Origin: Burkholderiaceae bacterium
Lineage (GTDB): Bacteria > Pseudomonadota > Gammaproteobacteria > Burkholderiales > Burkholderiaceae_C
Direction of reading: 5' to 3'
Assembly: GCA_024235915.1 (NCBI GenBank)
Contig: JACKLO010000011.1
Span: forward strand, 186,001-250,000
Length of the DNA: 64,000 nucleotides
This document shows, piece by piece, positions 41,048-48,665 of the stretch. Both the position numbers and the translations under genes were made by a program. Below the pieces are notes generated by a model. It made no database searches. It worked only from the letters and a program-made list of their open reading frames with translations, and was not told the origin of the DNA. Position 1 is the first letter of the stretch; each line of letters starts with the position of its first letter.

Positions 41048-41341
41048 TCATTCCGTAGGTAGAAAAGTTCCGGAACCAGATAGCACGTTCGCAGTAGCCA
41101 ATCCCCCAGCATTGAAGTTTCGCGCCGCAGTCGTGTTCGGCGGATACTGAAGCGACCTGAGCCTCTCAATGTTGATAGCTCGCTGAACGCTTGGTCCAAC
41201 ATTGGCCAATGCTTGGCCAGCAAAGCCACCGACAGCTCCGAGTGCAAAGTTGACGACTAGATTTCGACCTGCGCCTGTCTCGAAAGGCTTGCATTGAATA
41301 GTGTTGTCGATGGCGCCTGTTGCCAGACCAATTTCTTGCAT
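41048..41341 (-). CDS. Orphan Rhs C-terminal tip fragment (no core)
   Basis: A 97-residue frame starting MQEIGLATGAIDNTIQCKPF, with a Gly/Ala-rich hydrophobic stretch NFALGAVGGFAGQALANVGP and the tail RNFNAGGLATANVLSGSGTF. It resembles the sequence that follows the Rhs core in the two other tips of this locus (hydrophobic, glycine-zipper-like segments) but lacks the core itself. An in-frame stop lies shortly upstream. I read it as a displaced, probably silent toxin tip with its immunity gene at 40861. The toxic activity is not recognisable. Confidence 0.5.
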   Translation of the reverse strand: MQEIGLATGAIDNTIQCKPFETGAGRNLVVNFALGAVGGFAGQALANVGPSVQRAINIERLRSLQYPPNTTAARNFNAGGLATANVLSGSGTFLPTE

Positions 41342-41374
41342 TGGTAACACCCCCCATAAGTAGGGCGCTGCCAA

Positions 41375-41822
41375 GTCTAGTACTCACGCTTGCTCGAGTC
41401 TCGACGGGCTGAGCTGGACTTCGCGTCTGCCGTTGCGATGGCGATGCGACGGCGTCAGCGACGCGGGGCAGTTCAGGAGGTCGAGTGCAACCCGCGCACG
41501 CTGAGCGGCGATGGCGTCTCAGCGCCGATGAGTCCAGCCGGTTCACGCTTGTCCGGCCGGCAATGCCGCTTTACGAGCCCTGCGCGGACCCTGGCGCTGC
41601 TGATTCACGCAATGCGGCTGTGCGCTCGCAAGACCAACAAGTCCTTGCCAAGTTCAATGGCCCGCCGGTCGGGCAACTCAACTGCCGTCCCAAGTGCACC
41701 ATACCGACAGGTCTCAGTCGGGTCTCTAACTACCCACGCACGCAAAGGGTCCACCCAGTAGCAAGTGCGCTCCGCAGGGCGCTGGTGTTGAGCGAAGCTT
41801 AGCCAAGCTCAGGCCAATGTGC
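41375..41822. other. Interval between displaced Rhs modules
   Basis: This interval of 448 bases has no confident gene. A plus-strand frame (41485-41802) contains PAMPLYEPCADPGAADSRNA and similar stretches that could be decayed coding sequence, but nothing is recognisable. I see no terminator, repeat or integrase site. Confidence 0.3.
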
Positions 41823-42146
41823 TCAAGAACTTGTCTGGTTCGACAAGCGCTGACACCGGTTCCACAACAGTAGGCCGACCAGTACTCCGCCCGTACCGGC
41901 ATTGTTCGACCGGAATGTCGCCCACACGTGCGAGAGCAACAACTCTCCAAGGGCCCCGACGACCAGGGTAGAGCTGAGGACAAGAATCCAGATGAGGGTT
42001 ACGAGTCCGACAACTAGCCATGGTCGATTCCCAACGTCCCGGACCTGTTCGGCGCGCTGCAAGAACGGCTGCGCGGTTCGTAGCGCTGTGAACATGGCCG
42101 TCGTGTAGATGATAAGGCTAGTTATTGTTGGAGCAAGAATTTCCAT
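41823..42146 (-). CDS. Small membrane protein, candidate immunity for displaced Rhs tip
   Basis: A 107-residue protein with three hydrophobic stretches (about 8-25, 43-70 and 84-96), beginning MEILAPTITSLIIYTTAMFT. Its ATG lies inside the 3' end of the displaced Rhs core-tip gene (29-base overlap), so the two would be translationally coupled. That position is diagnostic of immunity genes in Rhs loci. It shows no family I recognise and no similarity by eye to the other candidate immunity proteins, as expected when each tip has its own partner. Confidence 0.6.
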   Translation of the reverse strand: MEILAPTITSLIIYTTAMFTALRTAQPFLQRAEQVRDVGNRPWLVVGLVTLIWILVLSSTLVVGALGELLLSHVWATFRSNNAGTGGVLVGLLLWNRCQRLSNQTSS

Positions 42147-43011
42147 TTTGGTCCTTTCCTGTGTTTAGGCATCGCAATACCGAGGGGAAGTTTGAGCCTG
42201 CTGCGAGCGCCGCATTCGGCGCCAGGGAAGGAGCAGTCAGCTGTCCTTTGATTGCGAAGGACTTGGGTGTAGGCTGAAAGAGCGCAGCAATGCGAGGGTT
42301 GGGCTTGTAGAAGCTGGTGATACCAGGGAAGGGGGCGGCCCAGCCTGCGAGTGCTCCTACGGCCATCGATTGCAGAAGGTCGTAGGCATCGACCCTTTTG
42401 CAGTCGGCGGCAGCCGTCGCAATTGTTTGAACTGCATTCGCGTTAGCCCCTAGAACGGCGGCGCCGAACCGCGAAGTCCCTATGATGGGCAACATGGCTC
42501 CAGCGGCTGCTCCGGTCGCTCCGGCAATCGCGGCTTGTCGCCAATTCACATTCCGAAGTGCCTCCCCTACAGACGCCCCCTTCAGCTGTACTGCAACGGA
42601 GGTGGCAAAGCCCAATGCACCACCGATAACGCCAGTGACCATGGGCAGCGGAACATTGCCGTCGACGTCGATGTAGGTCAGAGGGTTTGAAAGCGCGTAC
42701 GCGTAGGTGTTCCATCCGGCTGCCAAGCCCATCGGGTCGCTCTGCACATACCGCCCGGTCTTCGGGTCGTACTCCCGCCAACGGTTCTGGTGGTAGCCGG
42801 TCTCCGCGTCGAAATACTGGCCTGGGAAGCGCAGGCCGTAGGAAAACTGCCCGAGTCCGCTCGGGTTCTCGTCGGCCGTGGTCGCCCCGAATGGCTCGCC
42901 ATCCCAGCGCCACACCACCTGGCCCGAAGTGTTGGTGATGGCACGCGGGGAGTTCAGGTTGTCGGCGTACAGGTAGTGCGCCACGACTGCCTGGCCGTTC
43001 GACTTGAACAC
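42118..43011 (-). pseudogene. Displaced Rhs core plus C-terminal toxin tip (orphan module)
   Basis: A 297-codon frame that lacks all upstream Rhs repeats. It starts inside the hyperconserved core (FKSNGQAVVAHYLYADNLNS), runs through RFPGQYFDAETGYHQNRW, and ends the core at PLTYIDVDGN, a degenerate form of the DPxGL boundary. The remaining residues (about 112-297) form a different tip with hydrophobic glycine-rich segments (GATGAAAGAMLPIIG) and a C-terminal Asn/Cys-rich tail. The core part is nearly identical to 43957-44237 in the full gene. Without a start signal or repeats it is probably silent, a donor cassette for recombination. Confidence 0.8.
42731..43011. repeat. Direct repeat of the Rhs core, copy 1 (partner 43957-44237)
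   Basis: The 281-base stretch aligns without gaps to 43957-44237, offset 1226. Reading base by base I count eight mismatches, about 97% identity. The identity stops abruptly at 43011/44237, which marks the module junction. Recombination between the copies would replace the current tip and immunity gene with the displaced ones. Confidence 0.9.
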
Positions 43012-43059
43012 AGTTGGCAGTACGCCCCATCTTGCCGTCTCCTCAACGGAGAATGGGTG

Positions 43060-43410
43060 TTAATTCAAATGGTTACACCGAGAACACTTCAGTTTCCGTC
43101 CGCGAATCACGAGGATACACGGACGAAGTGCTGGCCAAGCTCTGTCAGCCCAAGCATCTGAATGCACCAACAGTAATTGTGAGTTGCACCGCATGCAACG
43201 GTACCGACGAGACAAGACCTCGTGTACGAGCAGAAGTGAAAAAATCAACACACCGGCGCCGACTAAAAAATCGGAACTAGGGAACCAGTATGCGAAGGTA
43301 GGCGCAAAGGGGGTGAGCAGGAACAGTCCAAAGGCCATGAGTGTCAGCCCAGTTACCCAGGCCAACAAATAGGCCGCCGCTGCGGCACGTGGGAGCAGTG
43401 TGCGAATCAT
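43060..43410 (-). CDS. Candidate Rhs immunity protein with two membrane helices and zinc ribbon
   Basis: A 116-residue protein whose ATG overlaps the stop of the Rhs toxin gene (ATGA), the normal place for the cognate immunity gene. Two hydrophobic helices (about 10-34 and 47-64) are followed by a cytoplasmic-looking domain with two CxxC pairs (Cys72/Cys75 and Cys109/Cys112), a zinc-ribbon pattern. No family is recognised. Membrane placement suggests the toxin is neutralised at the inner membrane or that it attacks the membrane; both are inference. Confidence 0.65.
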   Translation of the reverse strand: MIRTLLPRAAAAAYLLAWVTGLTLMAFGLFLLTPFAPTFAYWFPSSDFLVGAGVLIFSLLLVHEVLSRRYRCMRCNSQLLLVHSDAWADRAWPALRPCILVIRGRKLKCSRCNHLN

Positions 43411-45662
43411 CTCGTACTCTTTGGCTGCTGAATCGGTTGGTACTCCTTAGCCTTGTTGAGAACCAACTCGGTGGACCCGCCGACGACCCCTTCGACGACT
43501 GCTCCGCCGCCCTTGTCTAGCCACGGCGTCGGCCGAAGTCGCTGCGCAAGGATGTAGGCAGACGCGCTCCGCCGAGGATTAGCCATATACGTCGCTAGTC
43601 TGGCTCCGCAAGTTCCGCCCGCCCCAGACAACAGCGCTAACTCGACGTCAATGTCGGCAACTGGTTTATTGGTGTCGAGATTACCCAGCGCTTGCCCAAT
43701 GGCGTTTGCCGCGACACCTCCAGCGTATGAGCCCAAGACTGAGTTGAGCGGATTGAGCGCCCCGATGCCGGCACCAACCAATGCACCCTTCCAGACAGAA
43801 GACCAGCTTTTCCCAGTGATATACCCGCCAACCCCACCTGAGATTCCGCCAACGATTCCCCCTCCCAGGTTGAACGCCCATAGGCCCTCTGGGTCCACAG
43901 TTTTCAGGGGGTCGCTTCCGACATACGAATAGGTGTTCAACCCGCCCGCCAATCCAATCGGGTCGCTCTGCACATACCGCCCGGTCTTCGGGTCGTACTC
44001 ACGCCAACGGTTCTGGTGGTAGCCCGTCTCCGCGTCGAAATACTGGCCCGGGAAGCGCAGGCCGTAGGCAAACTGCCCGAGGCCGCTCGGGTTCTCGTCG
44101 GCCGGGGTCGCCCCGAATGGCTCGCCATCCCAGCGCCACACCACCTGGCCCGAAGTGTTGGTGATGGCACGCGGCGAGTTCAGGTTGTCGGCGTACACGT
44201 AGTGCGCCACGACTGCCTGGCCGTTCGACTTGAACACCGCCACAGGCGTGTCGCCCAGCCACACAGTCTCTTGGATGGGCACGCCCGCGGCGTCGTATTC
44301 CCCAAGCAGTCGACCGGCCGGGTCGTAGACGAAGTTCGTTGTCTGCCCACCGGCGCAGGGTGCGGCGGCCTTCTGAAGTCGCAGCCCATCGGGGCCGAAC
44401 GAGGCACTCAGCACGTTGGACGTCACGAGCTGGCCGTCCGCGGTGTAGCCCAGCGCCACGTCATTGCCGCATGCAGGCTGAGGTGAGCCCCCCGCCACAA
44501 TGGTGGGCTGCCCGTCCTGGCTGAACTGGTTCTGGCGGAGGTACGGCGTCGCGCTCACAAGCTCGCGGTTGGACACACCGTCGACAATGACGCCGTAGGT
44601 CGCTCCATCGACCGTCAGCTGGGTCCGATTGCCGTTGGGGTCGTAGGCATAGCCCCACTGGCCAAGCGCCGTCGTGGCGCTCGTCAAGCGGTCGTGGTCG
44701 TCGTATCCGTAGGTAGCGTTCCCCAGCACGGCGTCGGTGATGCTTGTGATGCGGTCGTCGTCATCGAACCCATACACGCGCTGCCCCGTCGGCAGTGTCA
44801 CGCTCGCCAAACGGCCGTTCAGGTCAAAGCCGCGCGTGACCGTGTGCCCGTTGCCGAAGGTCCACCCACCCACGGCGCCCAATGGGCTGTAGGCCACGCC
44901 GCTGAGCAACGTCGAACCACCGGCGGTGATGCTGCTGATTCGGCTGACGCCGTCGTAGCCAAACTCAACGACACGACCGCTGGGGTAGGTGATGCTCGCC
45001 AGCGCCCCGTTGCTGTAGTAGGCGTAGCCAACTGACAGCGTTGGGCTGCCGCCCACAGCTTGGCTGCTGGACGTGACCTGCCCCAGCAGGTTATGCGAGT
45101 AGCCCAGGGTCAGCCCGGGTGCGGTGACACTGACCACTCGGCCAGCTGATGGACCTGTCGTCGCGTAGCCGAAGACGTAGGTCAGGGAACCCGCAATCGG
45201 GTGCGACATCGTCTTCGTCGCCACACGGTCGGCAGCGTCATAGGTGTACGACTCGACCTGCCCGGCTGCGTTGACACGCTGCGAGAGGTTGCCATTGGCG
45301 TCGAAGCCGTGGCTGCTGGCGCCGGTGTCTGGCGAGGTCAGAGAGACCGCTTCGCCGAAGCCGTTGCGCCCGTAGCTGGTGGCCAGACCCTTTGGGTCGA
45401 CCACGGCAGTGAGCTTGTCCTGGCCGTTGTAGCCCATGCCCACGGTGGCACCGCTGCCAGACTGCGCTGTGTTGCGTCCGAGCGCATCCCATTGCAGTGT
45501 GCGAGTACGGCCGCCCGGCAGTCCGACAGCCGAGAGCTGGCCGCGAGCGTCGTAGATGAAGGTCGTAGACGGACCGTTCTGTGCGGTGGCCGGCGCGATA
45601 CACAGCGCTTGCAGAACCGCTGCTGCCAGCGCAGCCCGTTGAATCGTCTTGGTGTTGTTCAT
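43407..45662 (-). CDS. Rhs repeat protein, second half: repeats, core and C-terminal toxin tip
   Basis: A 751-residue protein with its own signal peptide (about 1-28: MNNTKTIQRAALAAAVLQAL, cleavage after ATA). YD/RHS repeats fill about 30-475 (YDARGQLSAVGLPGG, YDPNGNRTQLTVDG), then the Rhs-associated core (about 475-594: RFPGQYFDAETGYHQNRW, SDPIGLAGGLNTYSYV) ending at DPEGL. The remaining residues, about 157, form the variable tip, beginning with a glycine-zipper-like stretch (GGGIVGGISGGVGGYITG) and ending in a charged segment. The toxin activity is not recognised. It starts 16 bases after the stop of the first Rhs gene; the longer open frame upstream overlaps that gene and lacks the signal. 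Confidence 0.88.
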   Translation of the reverse strand: MNNTKTIQRAALAAAVLQALCIAPATAQNGPSTTFIYDARGQLSAVGLPGGRTRTLQWDALGRNTAQSGSGATVGMGYNGQDKLTAVVDPKGLATSYGRNGFGEAVSLTSPDTGASSHGFDANGNLSQRVNAAGQVESYTYDAADRVATKTMSHPIAGSLTYVFGYATTGPSAGRVVSVTAPGLTLGYSHNLLGQVTSSSQAVGGSPTLSVGYAYYSNGALASITYPSGRVVEFGYDGVSRISSITAGGSTLLSGVAYSPLGAVGGWTFGNGHTVTRGFDLNGRLASVTLPTGQRVYGFDDDDRITSITDAVLGNATYGYDDHDRLTSATTALGQWGYAYDPNGNRTQLTVDGATYGVIVDGVSNRELVSATPYLRQNQFSQDGQPTIVAGGSPQPACGNDVALGYTADGQLVTSNVLSASFGPDGLRLQKAAAPCAGGQTTNFVYDPAGRLLGEYDAAGVPIQETVWLGDTPVAVFKSNGQAVVAHYVYADNLNSPRAITNTSGQVVWRWDGEPFGATPADENPSGLGQFAYGLRFPGQYFDAETGYHQNRWREYDPKTGRYVQSDPIGLAGGLNTYSYVGSDPLKTVDPEGLWAFNLGGGIVGGISGGVGGYITGKSWSSVWKGALVGAGIGALNPLNSVLGSYAGGVAANAIGQALGNLDTNKPVADIDVELALLSGAGGTCGARLATYMANPRRSASAYILAQRLRPTPWLDKGGGAVVEGVVGGSTELVLNKAKEYQPIQQPKSTR
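43957..44237. repeat. Direct repeat of the Rhs core, copy 2 (partner 42731-43011)
   Basis: This copy lies inside the intact second Rhs gene and encodes the core just before the toxin tip. It is the in-place counterpart of the displaced copy 1. Confidence 0.9.
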
Positions 45663-45678
45663 GTTGTGGACTTGCTGG

Positions 45679-48033
45679 TTACTGGGCCTTGGTGATGGAC
45701 TTGACGCGCGACAAGGCGTCGTAAGCCATCTGGCGGGAGAAGGCGAGCACGCCGCCGTTGCCCGTGACCGTCTCCAGCAGGACGTTGCCCTGAAGGTCGA
45801 GCTCGACGACCACACTATTGCCGAGCGAGTCTGTGGTGCTCGTCAGACGCCCAGCGGGGTCGTAGCCGAACGTCATCTCCAGCCCAGTGGGCAAGGTTGC
45901 GGTGGCCAGGCGACCGGCAGGGGTATAGCCATAGGTCGTCACCATGCCGCCGACGTTGACCAAGCTTGTGCGGCCCTTGGCGTCGTACTCGAGCACGGTC
46001 TGCAAGCCGTTGGGCTCTGTGATGAGACCCGGGCGGCCGTTGGCGTCGTAGTTGCTGAATGTGGTCACCAGCCCGACCGGGTCAGTGACGCTCATCAGGT
46101 TCTGCGCGCCGTCGTAGGCGTAGACCGTCGTGGCGTAGACGTCATTGCGCGGCTGGCGCACGCTGGTGACGTAGCCTTGCGCGTCGTAGGTGACTGTCGT
46201 GACGCGGGGCGAGCCGACGGCCAGGGCGGAGAAGCCCGCGGCACCCGTGGCGTCGTTGGTGGGTTGCTCGGTGATGGTCGTAACACGGCCTGCCGTGTCC
46301 AGCCCATAGGTCGTCACCAGCAGGGGCTGGCTCATCCCCGTTGCGATGGCCTTGGACGAATGCCAGGTCACCGTGGTGACGCGCGCGTGCGCTGGCGGTG
46401 AGGCCAGGGCATCGGTGCAGTTGTCCGTACCTGCCAGGAGACCGTCGATGCGCTTGCTGACCAGACTGCGGTTGGCGACGTAAGTAGCGCAGCTCAGGAC
46501 GCCGCCTTCATCGATGTGCTCGGTCATGTTGCCGACGCTGTCGTACTGTGCAGCCTTGCCGTTGCCAGACTCGGCACAGCCGCCTGCGCCGCAGCTCACG
46601 AGCAGGCTGGTCGCTTGCGGGACGCCCGATGCGCCCGAGAGGTAGTGTGTCTCTTGGTATCCCAGCGGGTTGGAAACGGTCGTGACGCCTGCGCCGTAGT
46701 TCAGCCAGACACCCGAGACGCCGTCTGCCTTTGCTGCCGACTTGCCTCGGCCTTGGCTGTCGTAGGTGAACCCCACGTCGAGCAGCCCATCTTCGTCGAT
46801 GACTGATTCGAGGAGCTTGGCTTGGGCACCATCGGGCGCCACATAGGTGTACTGGCGCACCGTGCCGCTGGAGTGCGTCGCACTGAGCAGTTGGTTGCTG
46901 GGCGAGTAGGCGTAGTCGACATAGGTCTGGTCGGGAAAGGTGACTCGTGTCAGCTTCGCGGGCACGCCTTCGTAGGTAAAGGTGATTGAGCGGCCCAGAC
47001 CGTCAGTGACACTGCCGAGCTTCTCTAAAGCGGTCCACGTATAGGCTAGCGCACCACCTGTCGCGAACTCGTAACTTGAAATGCGCCCGTACACGTCATA
47101 GCGTTCGACGTCACCATTGGCGTGTTTGTATGTCCAATATACCGGACTAGCATTTGTGTAGCTTAGACGACCCGTATGATTAGGATTTGCGTATACGCCC
47201 CCCGTCGTCGCGTTCCTCTGAAACACCACCTCAGTACCGTCACCACGAAGCGCAACTGCGTACTCCTTACCCGAAATGATTCTTGGTTGATGGCTATGGC
47301 TCCAACCGAGGCCAATCGGATTGCCGCCGTATGCTGTTTGTGAACTGTTGTAGTAGCGAGCAAAGTTGAGACGACTCCCCCCTGCTCCGCGATACTCGAC
47401 CTGCTCCGAGAAGACATTACCTCCCGCCAGGTTTATAGGGTCCCCAACGTAGGTCGAGCCACCGGTGTCAGACAGCAGGCTGCCACACTTGGGCGAATTG
47501 CAGCGGCTGGCGATACTTCCTTTGTCTGGAACTCCTGCGCCACTTGCTTCTTGCGGCGCAGGTACCGTTGATGGCAGGTTGCAGGAGACAACATTGTTGC
47601 CTCGCACCAATTCAAATCCCGGGTCGCAGACGACGTTGCGGATGGCCTTGTCCGCCTTGAAGTAAAGAGCTTCAAAGTAATAGCTACCATTCAGCTTGTT
47701 GCATTTGTTCGCCCTGACAGGATAGTCGTACTGAGTTCCTCGGCCAGAACTAAGCCGTCGAACAATTGGACCGGTACGGTTGTCGGTTTCTGGTTCGCCA
47801 TATGAATAATTCCACGACTCGCAGGCGTACTGAGCGAACGCGTATCCGTAGTAAATCAGGTATTGAGCAGCCTGTTCCTCGGAGTTCTGAGACACGGGCA
47901 GTAGACGCATACTCGGAGGGGAACCCCAACTTCCGCCGTTTAGTGCCCACCAGGCGTTGGTCTCTTGAGCTACGGATGCCGATGCGACAACGGCAAGAAT
48001 GAACGGAATGAGTTTGCGTACGTGGCGGAGCAT
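45679..48033 (-). CDS. Rhs repeat protein, first half: signal peptide, DUF6531 and repeats
   Basis: A 784-residue exported protein starting MLRHVRKLIPFILAVVASAS, a Sec signal cleaved after about residue 22. After a Cys-containing N-terminal region comes a DUF6531-type segment (about 195-235: GDPINLAGGNVFSEQVEYRG) and then YD repeats to the end (YDSQGRGKSAAK, YDAQGYVTSVRQ, YDPAGRLTSTTD). It has no core and no toxin tip; these lie in the next gene. Together the two products equal one ordinary Rhs protein. The stop is clean and the next gene has its own signal, so this looks like a genuine split rather than a recent frameshift, though that needs comparison. Confidence 0.88.
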   Translation of the reverse strand: MLRHVRKLIPFILAVVASASVAQETNAWWALNGGSWGSPPSMRLLPVSQNSEEQAAQYLIYYGYAFAQYACESWNYSYGEPETDNRTGPIVRRLSSGRGTQYDYPVRANKCNKLNGSYYFEALYFKADKAIRNVVCDPGFELVRGNNVVSCNLPSTVPAPQEASGAGVPDKGSIASRCNSPKCGSLLSDTGGSTYVGDPINLAGGNVFSEQVEYRGAGGSRLNFARYYNSSQTAYGGNPIGLGWSHSHQPRIISGKEYAVALRGDGTEVVFQRNATTGGVYANPNHTGRLSYTNASPVYWTYKHANGDVERYDVYGRISSYEFATGGALAYTWTALEKLGSVTDGLGRSITFTYEGVPAKLTRVTFPDQTYVDYAYSPSNQLLSATHSSGTVRQYTYVAPDGAQAKLLESVIDEDGLLDVGFTYDSQGRGKSAAKADGVSGVWLNYGAGVTTVSNPLGYQETHYLSGASGVPQATSLLVSCGAGGCAESGNGKAAQYDSVGNMTEHIDEGGVLSCATYVANRSLVSKRIDGLLAGTDNCTDALASPPAHARVTTVTWHSSKAIATGMSQPLLVTTYGLDTAGRVTTITEQPTNDATGAAGFSALAVGSPRVTTVTYDAQGYVTSVRQPRNDVYATTVYAYDGAQNLMSVTDPVGLVTTFSNYDANGRPGLITEPNGLQTVLEYDAKGRTSLVNVGGMVTTYGYTPAGRLATATLPTGLEMTFGYDPAGRLTSTTDSLGNSVVVELDLQGNVLLETVTGNGGVLAFSRQMAYDALSRVKSITKAQ

Positions 48034-48665
48034 GCGCTGTTGAAAGTGAGTGAACTCAACAGGCTGTAGACAAGCTGTCTATATTTGCGAAGTCCTGCCG
48101 CAGCCAGCTTCCCGTGCACGCTCGCGACCCACTCAGCCAACTTCGTAAGCGTCGTCTCGGTACGATTCCGCGTCATCGTCAGGGCCACGGGTCCTCTCTC
48201 ACGAACGCCGGGTCCACCGCCAGCAGCTGCACTATCGACGGCTGGGCGACCTTTCACCTTCACAGACCAGACGAGTTCGGAATCATCTTGATGTCGTGAA
48301 GCCGCTCCACTTCGCTTGACCTGCAAAGGCGATTGCGCTGTTGTTGGGATGCGAACGCCAAACCAAGGTGCTCGGTAGCCAGTTCTGTCATCCGGCGGTG
48401 CCAAAGGACTCGTCACGAAGCGCGTAGTGCAGACAGTGCAGACACCCGTCAAGCGGCAACTGGCGCCTTGACAGTGCTGTTTGGGGACGCATAGGATGCC
48501 CCTGCGGTTCAAGCCGAACCGTGGGCTCCAGGCGCCCATCAGTGCACGCACCGGACCTCGTCCGGCACGGTGAAGCCCTCGGTTGTTCGACACCCGGCTT
48601 GGTGAACTCTTGAAAGCCGGACAACGCGTGCCGTCCTTGAGTGCTTTCGTCCACGGAGCTCATCA
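48034..48665. other. Interval between the Rhs locus and the nuclease gene
   Basis: This divergent region of 632 bases should contain promoters for both flanking genes. An AT-rich patch at about 48075-48090 is the likeliest place for the Rhs -10 region. A minus-strand open frame covers 47970-48593 and has a protein-like stretch (TLTKLAEWVASVHGKLAAAG), but it overlaps the Rhs signal peptide and has no recognisable domain or start signal. I report no gene here. Confidence 0.3.

Noticed and set aside
43014..43280. Plus-strand 88-codon frame opposite the immunity gene
   Set aside because: It is antisense to the immunity gene, whose start overlaps the Rhs stop and whose membrane and CxxC features are clear.
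47970..48593. A 207-codon minus-strand frame upstream of the Rhs gene
   Set aside because: It overlaps the Rhs signal peptide in another frame, lacks a ribosome binding site and has no recognisable domain, although one internal stretch looks protein-like.
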